Source: DASUZB01 sp036377075 (lineage in GTDB: Bacteria > Actinomycetota > CALGFH01). From it: DNA of 14,941 bases. The stretch is taken from NCBI GenBank assembly GCA_036377075.1, contig DASUZB010000016.1:1-14941 (forward strand), given 5' to 3'. The notes under the pieces were generated by a model. That model worked only from the letters and a program-made list of their open reading frames with translations. It was not told the DNA's origin and did not search any database. Shown here in pieces: positions 7,959-14,941 of the stretch (the stretch's first letter is position 1; each line of letters begins with the position of its first letter). A program made the position numbers and the translations under genes.

Positions 7959-9086
7959 GTGAACAACCGGGAGTACTTGGAGAAGGACTTCTACGCCATC
8001 CTCGGCGTGCCCAAGGACGCCTCCATCCAGGAGATCAAGCGCGCCTACCGCAAGCTCGCGCAGCAGCTCCACCCCGACGCCAACCCCGGCGACCGGCAGG
8101 CGGAGGAGCGCTTCAAGGAGGTCGGGCGCGCCTACAGCGTGCTCTCCGACCCCAAGCAGCGGTCGGAGTACGACGAGGCGCGGCGCCTGCTCGCCAGCGG
8201 CTCGTTCGGTGGCGGATTCCCTGGCGGTTTCCCCGGCGGTGGCCAGCGCGTGCGGGTCGAGGACTTCGACCTCGGCGGGCTCGGCGGGCTGTTCGACAAC
8301 CTCTTCGGCGGCCGCGCCGCCCGCACCCAGCAGCCCGCCCGCCGCGGCCGCGACGTGGAGAGCGAGGTCAACCTCGGCTTCGAGGAGTCGGTCCGCGGCG
8401 CGACCATCCCGCTGCAGCTGCGCGGTCCGGCGGCGTGCTCGACCTGCCGCGGCTCCGGCGCCAAGCCTGGGACGCTGCCACGGCCCTGCCCGACCTGCCA
8501 CGGCCGCGGTACCGTCACCCGCGACCAGGGGCTGTTCGGCCTGTCGAGCCTCTGCTCGACCTGCCAGGGCCGCGGCACGGTGGTCGACGACCCCTGCCCG
8601 ACCTGCCAGGGCCGCGGCACCGAGGTGCGCACGCGGGAGCTGAAGGTGCGCATCCCCGCCGGGGTGAACGACAACGCCACCATCCGGCTGAAGGGCCAGG
8701 GCGAGCCCGGCCAGACCGGGGCGCCGCCGGGCGACCTGATCGTCAAGGTCCACGTGCTGCCGCACCCGGTGTTCGGGCGCCGCGGCCAGGACCTCACCAT
8801 GGTGGTGCCGGTGACCTTCGCCGAGGCGGCGCTGGGGGCGGAGCTGAAGGTGCCGACCCTGGACGGCCCGGTGACCCTGAAGGTGCCCGCCGGCACGCAG
8901 AACGGCCGCACCTTCCGGGTGCGGGGGCGCGGCGTGCCGGGCGCCGGCCGCCGCTCCGGCGGCGACCTGCTGGTCACCGTGCAGGTCTCGGTGCCGGAGA
9001 AGCTCTCGCGCAAGGAGCGTGAGCTGCTGCGCGAGTTCGCGTCCCTGTCCGACGACTCGCCGAGGTCGCACCTCGGCGTGGAATGA
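7959..9086 (+). CDS. dnaJ: Molecular chaperone DnaJ (Hsp40), type I
   Basis: Co-chaperone that delivers clients to DnaK and stimulates its ATPase. The protein has 375 residues and every type I domain. The J-domain (about 10-75) carries the HPD motif at 38-40. A Gly/Phe-rich linker (about 81-96) has FGGGFPGGFPGGG. The zinc-binding domain has four CxxCxGxG repeats starting at Cys160, Cys177, Cys199 and Cys213. Two C-terminal beta domains follow, with VRIPAGVNDNATIRLKGQG, PHPVFGRRGQDL and VPAGTQNGRTFRVRGRGVP. The GTG start at 7959 has GGAG 4 nt upstream and GGAGG a little further. It follows grpE by 43 bp and precedes hspR by 25 bp in the same operon. The N-terminus (NNREYLEKDFYAILGV) is of the actinobacterial DnaJ1 type found in dnaK operons. 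Confidence 0.98.
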   Translation: MNNREYLEKDFYAILGVPKDASIQEIKRAYRKLAQQLHPDANPGDRQAEERFKEVGRAYSVLSDPKQRSEYDEARRLLASGSFGGGFPGGFPGGGQRVRVEDFDLGGLGGLFDNLFGGRAARTQQPARRGRDVESEVNLGFEESVRGATIPLQLRGPAACSTCRGSGAKPGTLPRPCPTCHGRGTVTRDQGLFGLSSLCSTCQGRGTVVDDPCPTCQGRGTEVRTRELKVRIPAGVNDNATIRLKGQGEPGQTGAPPGDLIVKVHVLPHPVFGRRGQDLTMVVPVTFAEAALGAELKVPTLDGPVTLKVPAGTQNGRTFRVRGRGVPGAGRRSGGDLLVTVQVSVPEKLSRKERELLREFASLSDDSPRSHLGVE

Positions 9087-9111
9087 GTGACCGAGGTAGC
9101 GAGGCGGCAAG

Positions 9112-9540
9112 ATGGCAGAGCGGGCACAGCGTCCCAGTGACCGGGCCGTCTTCGTCATCTCGGTGGCGGCGGAGCTGGCCGGGGTCCACCCACAGACCCT
9201 GCGCATCTACGAGCGCAAGGGGCTGGTCCACCCGAAGCGGACCAGCTCCAACTCGCGCCGCTACTCCGAGCGCGACATCGAGCGGCTGCGCGAGATCCAG
9301 GAGCTGACCCGAAAGGGCGTCAACCTCGCCGGGGTACGGCGCGTGATCGAGCTGCGGCAGGCGATCGACCTGCTCACCGCGAGGGTCGCCGAGATCGAGG
9401 CCGAGCTCGCCCTGCAGGTCCGCCACCACCGCCAGGAGCTGGAGGAGGTCCAGCGGGCCGCCAGGCGCGACCTGGTGCTGCCGTGGTCCACGGCGGCGAT
9501 CGTGCGCTACGAGCCACGCCCGCCGGACGAAGTCACCTGA
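9112..9540 (+). CDS. hspR: HspR, MerR-family heat-shock repressor
   Basis: In Streptomyces and Mycobacterium, HspR binds HAIR operators at dnaK and clpB promoters with DnaK as co-repressor, and is released when DnaK is drawn to unfolded proteins. This protein has 142 residues. The MerR-type winged helix-turn-helix lies at about 14-85: VFVISVAAELAGVHPQTLRIYERKGLV, then SRRYSERDIERL and ELTRKGVNLAGVRRVIELR. A coiled-coil segment follows (about 85-115, LLTARVAEIEAEL), then a basic tail. It lacks the effector-binding domain of larger MerR proteins, as expected for HspR. The ATG at 9112 has GAGG 7 nt upstream, and no in-frame start lies between it and the preceding dnaJ stop. Being in the operon it represses, it forms a negative feedback loop. 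The only HAIR-like site I see is at the dnaK promoter. Confidence 0.95.
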   Translation: MAERAQRPSDRAVFVISVAAELAGVHPQTLRIYERKGLVHPKRTSSNSRRYSERDIERLREIQELTRKGVNLAGVRRVIELRQAIDLLTARVAEIEAELALQVRHHRQELEEVQRAARRDLVLPWSTAAIVRYEPRPPDEVT

Positions 9541-9569
9541 GCAAGTTGAACCGGAGAGAGAACGAACCG

Positions 9570-12167
<2,598 letters not shown>

Positions 12168-12182
12168 CCCATCTTGGGTGCC

Positions 12183-12210
12183 GTGCCGGGTCCCTCTCGG
12201 GACCCGGCAC
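12183..12210 (+). terminator. Terminator of the heat-shock operon
   Basis: GTGCCGGGTCCC (12183-12194) and GGGACCCGGCAC (12199-12210) form a perfect 12-bp stem with a TCTC loop, 15 nt after the clpB stop. C-rich sequence follows rather than a T-run, as is common in high-GC genomes. Confidence 0.8.
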
Positions 12211-12221
12211 CCCTCAGGCTG

Positions 12222-12233
12222 GACCGATCGGTC
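12222..12233. promoter_or_regulatory. Perfect 12-bp palindrome, candidate operator of the solute-binding protein gene
   Basis: GACCGATCGGTC is fully self-complementary and lies 76 bp upstream of the lipoprotein start, just past the clpB terminator. Short GC-rich perfect palindromes with an ACCGATCGGT core resemble TetR-family operators. No regulator gene is adjacent, so this is tentative. Confidence 0.35.
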
Positions 12234-12308
12234 ATCCCGTGTTGCCATGGGAAGGCTGGCAGGACGAACCGGGCCATCTCCCCCAATGGCAGCTTTCCGG
12301 GAGGCAGA

Positions 12309-13171
12309 ATGCGCATGAAGGTAAGGAGCGCTCTGCTCGTGAGCCTGGCGGCCATCCTGGCGCTGGCCACGGCCGGGTGCGGGCGGGAGGTGCCTGGCGG
12401 GGGGTGCGCCCCAAGATGCCCACCGGCTCCGCCATGGAGGCCATCCAGAAGCGCGGCAAGCTGATCGTCGGCACCAAGATGGACCAGCCGCTGTTCGGCC
12501 TGAGGACCACCACGGGCAAGCCCGTGGGCTTCGACACCGAGATCGCCAGGCACGTGTCGACGGCGATCTTCGGCAACCCGACCTCGATCCAGTGGGTCGA
12601 GACCGTCTCGAAGAACCGCGAGCCCTTCATCGAGCAGGGCAAGGTCGACATCGTGACGGCCACCTACACGATCAACGACACGCGCAAGAAGGAAGTGGAC
12701 TTCGCCGGGCCGTACTACATCGCCGGCCAGGACATCATGGTCCGCAGCGTCAACAACGCGATCAAGGGAGTCCAGGACCTCAACGGCAAGAAGGTCTGCA
12801 CGGCGAAGGGCTCGACCTCGGAGAAGAACCTCGCCAGGTTCGCCCCCCAGTCCATCCCGGTGCTGTTCGACGGCTACGCCCAGTGCGCCGAGGCGCTCGG
12901 CGCCGGCCGCGTCGAGGCGGTCACCACCGACAACTCGGTGCTGCTCGGCTTCGTGCAGCAGAGCCGTGGCGCCTACAAGCTGGTCGGCCGGCCCTTCTCC
13001 GAGGAGCCCTACGGCATCGGCCTGCGCAAGGGCGACAGCCAGTTCCGCGCCTTCCTCAACGACGTGCTGGTGCAGATGTACAAGGACGGCTCCTGGAAGC
13101 GGGCCTACGACGCCACCATCGGCCAGGTGCAGCCGCAACCACCGGCACCACCCCCGGTCGACCGCTACTGA
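12309..13171 (+). CDS. Amino-acid ABC transporter substrate-binding lipoprotein (family 3), frameshifted near the N-terminus
   Basis: Extracytoplasmic receptor that captures a polar amino acid (probably glutamate or similar, by resemblance to GluB-type proteins) for an ABC importer. The ATG at 12309, 4 nt after GGGAGG (12299-12304), opens a lipoprotein signal peptide: MRMKVRS, a hydrophobic core, then ATAGC with the lipid-bearing Cys at residue 24. An ATG at 12315 is the alternative. The mature domain (from about PKMPTGSAMEAIQKRGKLIVGT) is in another frame, one base back, and runs to 13171. It carries GFDTEIARHV, EPFIEQGKVDIVTATYTI, DFAGPYYIAGQDIM and PYGIGLRKGD, and ends in a Pro-rich tail. 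The two halves join if one G is added to the G6 run at 12399-12404 or if ribosomes slip -1 there. No permease or ATPase gene is adjacent. Sequencing error, true pseudogene and recoding all remain possible. Confidence 0.75.
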
Positions 13172-13189
13172 CGAGGATCCGGCCGCACC

Positions 13190-13226
13190 ACGACCTGGCC
13201 GGCTCGACGCGAGCCGGCCAGGTCGT
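13190..13226 (+). terminator. Strong terminator after the solute-binding protein gene
   Basis: ACGACCTGGCCGGCTC (13190-13205) and GAGCCGGCCAGGTCGT (13211-13226) pair perfectly over 16 bp with a GACGC loop, 19 nt after the stop. It is the longest perfect stem in the window. Its last base is also the first base of the candidate -10 box of the next gene. Confidence 0.85.
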
Positions 13227-13231
13227 ACACT
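13226..13231 (+). promoter_or_regulatory. Candidate -10 box for leaderless transcription of the small membrane protein gene
   Basis: TACACT stands exactly 6 nt before the A of the ATG at 13238, the spacing expected when transcription starts on the start codon itself. No clear -35 is seen (CTCGAC at 13203-13208 at best). The gene also lacks a Shine-Dalgarno site, which fits a leaderless mRNA. Confidence 0.45.
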
Positions 13232-13237
13232 TCACCC

Positions 13238-13531
13238 ATGGCTCCTCCGCGAACCTGGCGCCGCTCGGTGTGGCCGATCTACCCCGGCATCCTGGGGAGC
13301 TACACGATCGCCATGATCGGCTACGCCGCCGCCCTGAGCGGCTACCGGCTGCCGCTGCACATCCCCCTGTGGGTGCAGGCCGTCCTCGAGCTGCTGGTCC
13401 TGTACCTGGTCTGGAAGGCGTTCAAGGCCACCACCGGCTCCCGCAAGGCGATCCTGCGCCTGTTCAACGCCCAGACCAAGATCGCCAACGCCGTGCTGCT
13501 GCAGGCCTTCATCCTGCTCCTCCCGCATTAG
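13238..13531 (+). CDS. Small integral membrane protein of unknown function
   Basis: The protein has 97 residues and probably three membrane segments: about 13-33 (begins WPIYPGILGSY), 43-63 (PLWVQAVLELLVLYLVW) and 82-96 (ANAVLLQAFILLL). A short basic N-terminus (APPRTWRR) and a basic loop (KAFKATTGSRKAILRLF) suggest both lie on the cytoplasmic side if there are two or four crossings. I do not recognise a family. Coding potential is supported by a start matched to a -10 box, by GC-rich third positions, and by terminators on both sides that make it a single-gene unit. The sequence just before the ATG, CACTTCACCC, has no ribosome binding site. It converges with the flavoprotein gene on the other strand. 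Confidence 0.7.
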   Translation: MAPPRTWRRSVWPIYPGILGSYTIAMIGYAAALSGYRLPLHIPLWVQAVLELLVLYLVWKAFKATTGSRKAILRLFNAQTKIANAVLLQAFILLLPH

Positions 13532-13642
13532 CGCCGAGGTGCCCCGCGTCCGGCAGGATGGCGACCATGACTACCTCAGGATCACGGCGAACCGGTGTGG
13601 GGCCCAAACAGGGATCCCGGCAAAGAACCCGATGGGGGGGCC

Positions 13643-13677
13643 TCCGGGGGGGAGCTGTCTTCGGGCTCCCCCCCGGA
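13643..13677. terminator. Bidirectional terminator between convergent genes
   Basis: TCCGGGGGGGAGC (13643-13655) and GCTCCCCCCCGGA (13665-13677) form a perfect 13-bp stem with a 9-nt loop. It lies 5 nt past the stop of the minus-strand flavoprotein gene and about 110 nt past the stop of the small membrane protein gene. The remaining gap (13532-13642) shows no convincing gene. Confidence 0.75.
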
Positions 13678-13681
13678 TCGA

Positions 13682-14821
13682 TCAAAGCAGGCGGGCGCGC
13701 AGCCAGGCCGTGGGGATGCGCGCGATCATCCGCGGGCTCACCTTGGCGTGGCCGAGGCCGAGCTCGACCAGGGCGTCGAACAGCGCCGGCGAGCTGCCGG
13801 CGGCCGCCATCGTGGCGGTGGCGATGTGGCGCGAGCGGATCAGCTTGGCCAGCAGGGCGGCGCTGCGGAAGTGCCTGCCGAGGGCGCGGCCGAGCAGCTC
13901 GCGGTAGGCGGCCAGCGGCTCCGCCGGGGCGCGCAGGGCGGCGGCGGCCGCCAGCCGGCCGGAGGCCAGCGCGTAGTAGATGCCCTCCCCGCTGAGCGGG
14001 TTGACCAGGGAGGCGGCGTCGCCGGCCAGCAGCACCCGGCCGCGTCCCGGCGGCGGGCGGTAGGTCGACAGCGGCAGGTGGTGGGCGCGCAGGGTGCCGG
14101 CGTCGGCCTCGAGGGCCGGCAGCAGCGTCCGTAGCCGCCCGTAGAGCACCGCCCTGCCGCCGTCGAGGCGGCTGCGCAGCAGCCCGTAGCCGACGTTGGC
14201 TAGCCCCGTGCCGGTCGGGAAGCACCAGGCGTAGGCCGGCCAGCCGTCCGGGACCCAGTCGACGAACTGCTCCGGCGGGCCGGGCGGGGCGGGCGCGTAG
14301 CCGCGCACCGCGATGGCGACGTCGTCGGGTGGGTTGCCGGCGAGGTCGAGCAGGCGCCGCACCGACGAGTTCGCCCCGTCGGCGCCGACCACCACCCGCC
14401 CGGCCAGCTCGCCGTCGAGCACCACCCGGTCGCCGCGGTCCTCGAGGGTGCGGACGCGCGCGCGGTGCAGCACGGCGCCGGCGGCCACCGCCGCGTCGAC
14501 CAGGCGGGCGTCGAGCACGCGGCGGGGCACCACCCGGTTGGGGCGGGCCATCTCCCCGGCGACCTCGGTGCCGTCCGGCGCGCGGAAGCGCAGCCGCGAC
14601 ACCGGCGGGTAGCCGTCGAGGACCGCGGTGGCGCCGAGGGCGGCCAGCTGGTCGACCGCGTGCGGCCCGATGCCGTCGCCGCACGGCTTGTCGCGCGGGA
14701 AGGCGGCCTTGTCGACCAGGAGCACGGCCGCGTCCGCCCGCAGCCGGCGAGCTTCCAGCGCGGCGGCGGCGCCGGCCGGGCCGGCGCCAACCACGATCAG
14801 GTCGAAGAGCCGCTGGGCCAT
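13682..14821 (-). CDS. Geranylgeranyl reductase family FAD-dependent oxidoreductase
   Basis: FAD-dependent reductase of the family that saturates prenyl double bonds, for example in menaquinone side chains or membrane lipids. The actual substrate is not shown. The protein has 379 residues. The N-terminal dinucleotide fold FDLIVVGAGPAGAAAALEAR places GxGxxG at 12-17. KPCGDGIGPHAV (45-56) is characteristic of the family. VVVGADGANSSVRR (143-156) is the second FAD motif. RVLLAGDAASLVNPLSGEGIYYAL (262-285) contains the GD that contacts the FAD ribityl chain. A substrate-side segment around AYAWCFPTGTGLANVGYG lies between these. I chose the ATG at 14821 because the fold starts at once after it. 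The frame extends to 14926, but the extra residues are unlike the family and would overlap the preceding gene. No clear ribosome binding site is visible. It lies 38 bp after that gene and may be co-transcribed with it. Confidence 0.88.
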   Translation of the reverse strand: MAQRLFDLIVVGAGPAGAAAALEARRLRADAAVLLVDKAAFPRDKPCGDGIGPHAVDQLAALGATAVLDGYPPVSRLRFRAPDGTEVAGEMARPNRVVPRRVLDARLVDAAVAAGAVLHRARVRTLEDRGDRVVLDGELAGRVVVGADGANSSVRRLLDLAGNPPDDVAIAVRGYAPAPPGPPEQFVDWVPDGWPAYAWCFPTGTGLANVGYGLLRSRLDGGRAVLYGRLRTLLPALEADAGTLRAHHLPLSTYRPPPGRGRVLLAGDAASLVNPLSGEGIYYALASGRLAAAAALRAPAEPLAAYRELLGRALGRHFRSAALLAKLIRSRHIATATMAAAGSSPALFDALVELGLGHAKVSPRMIARIPTAWLRARLL

Positions 14822-14859
14822 CGGCGCAGTCTGCCACGGCGGCCCACGTGCCGCCCGGG

Positions 14860-14941
14860 CTACGGCGCCGCCGGGTCGGCCGGCCCGATGGTGGTCACCA
14901 GGGTGGCAGGCTGGCCGCAGCGGCACTCCCAGACCTCCGGG
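14860..14941 (-). CDS. C-terminal end of a protein with a zinc-ribbon-like CxC (partial)
   Basis: On the minus strand a frame enters from the window edge and runs 26 codons, beginning PEVWECRCGQPATLV and ending at a TAG at 14860-14862. The W-x-C-x-C-G pattern followed by a hydrophobic strand resembles the second half of a zinc ribbon. It recalls the middle of the actinobacterial RNA polymerase-binding protein RbpA, but the sigma-interacting helix that follows in RbpA is missing here. Too little is present to name it. It is 38 bp upstream of the flavoprotein start, so the two may form an operon. Confidence 0.45.
   Translation of the reverse strand, partial: PEVWECRCGQPATLVTTIGPADPAAP

Noticed and set aside
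12239..12415. Upstream extension of the solute-binding protein in its mature frame, from ATG 12239
   Set aside because: The translated residues are polar and unlike a signal peptide. The real lipoprotein signal is in the adjacent frame with a ribosome binding site, so the extension is a shadow.
14822..14926. 35-residue N-terminal extension of the geranylgeranyl reductase
   Set aside because: It would overlap the end of the upstream zinc-ribbon-like gene and precedes the FAD-binding fold with unrelated Pro/Arg/Ala-rich residues.

Overview
The window is chromosomal DNA from a very GC-rich bacterium, almost certainly a member of the Actinomycetota. The evidence is the strong third-position G/C bias, frequent GTG starts, a DnaK operon that ends in the MerR-type repressor HspR, an EtfD/Rv0338c-type membrane iron-sulfur oxidoreductase, an actinobacterial-type dCTP deaminase, and a tRNA gene without an encoded CCA. 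I cannot name a genus. No mobile element, CRISPR array or phage gene is visible. This is ordinary core chromosome with several small regulatory curiosities.

Left part (1-4302): the end of a membrane protein gene of unknown function, a tRNA-Gly(CCC) gene on the minus strand with its own promoter, and dcd (dCTP deaminase, probably also dUTPase). Dcd is convergent with a large minus-strand gene for a membrane-bound heterodisulfide-reductase-like oxidoreductase (EtfD type). That gene starts next to a perfect inverted repeat that looks like a repressor operator. Divergent from it is a membrane-anchored DUF192 protein, preceded by a possible 20-codon leader ORF that overlaps its start.

Centre (4303-12210): a heat-shock cluster in the order dnaK, hsp20, grpE, dnaJ, hspR, clpB, all on the plus strand. 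It has a TTGACA/TATCTT promoter overlapped by a degenerate HspR operator (HAIR-like) before dnaK and a perfect 12-bp terminator hairpin after clpB. DnaK, GrpE and DnaJ form the Hsp70 refolding machine, ClpB is its disaggregase partner, Hsp20 is a holdase that keeps clients refoldable, and HspR closes the loop by repressing the promoter, with DnaK as known co-repressor in relatives. Two perfect hairpins between hsp20 and grpE divide the cluster and may set subunit ratios.

Right part (12211-14941): a lipoprotein solute-binding protein of the amino-acid ABC type whose signal peptide and mature domain lie in different frames, joined at a run of six G. It has no permease or ATPase next to it. Then come a 15-16-bp terminator, a small membrane protein that appears to be expressed from a leaderless mRNA, a convergent-gene terminator, a geranylgeranyl-reductase-family flavoprotein on the minus strand, and at the edge the last 26 codons of another minus-strand gene with a zinc-ribbon-like CxC.
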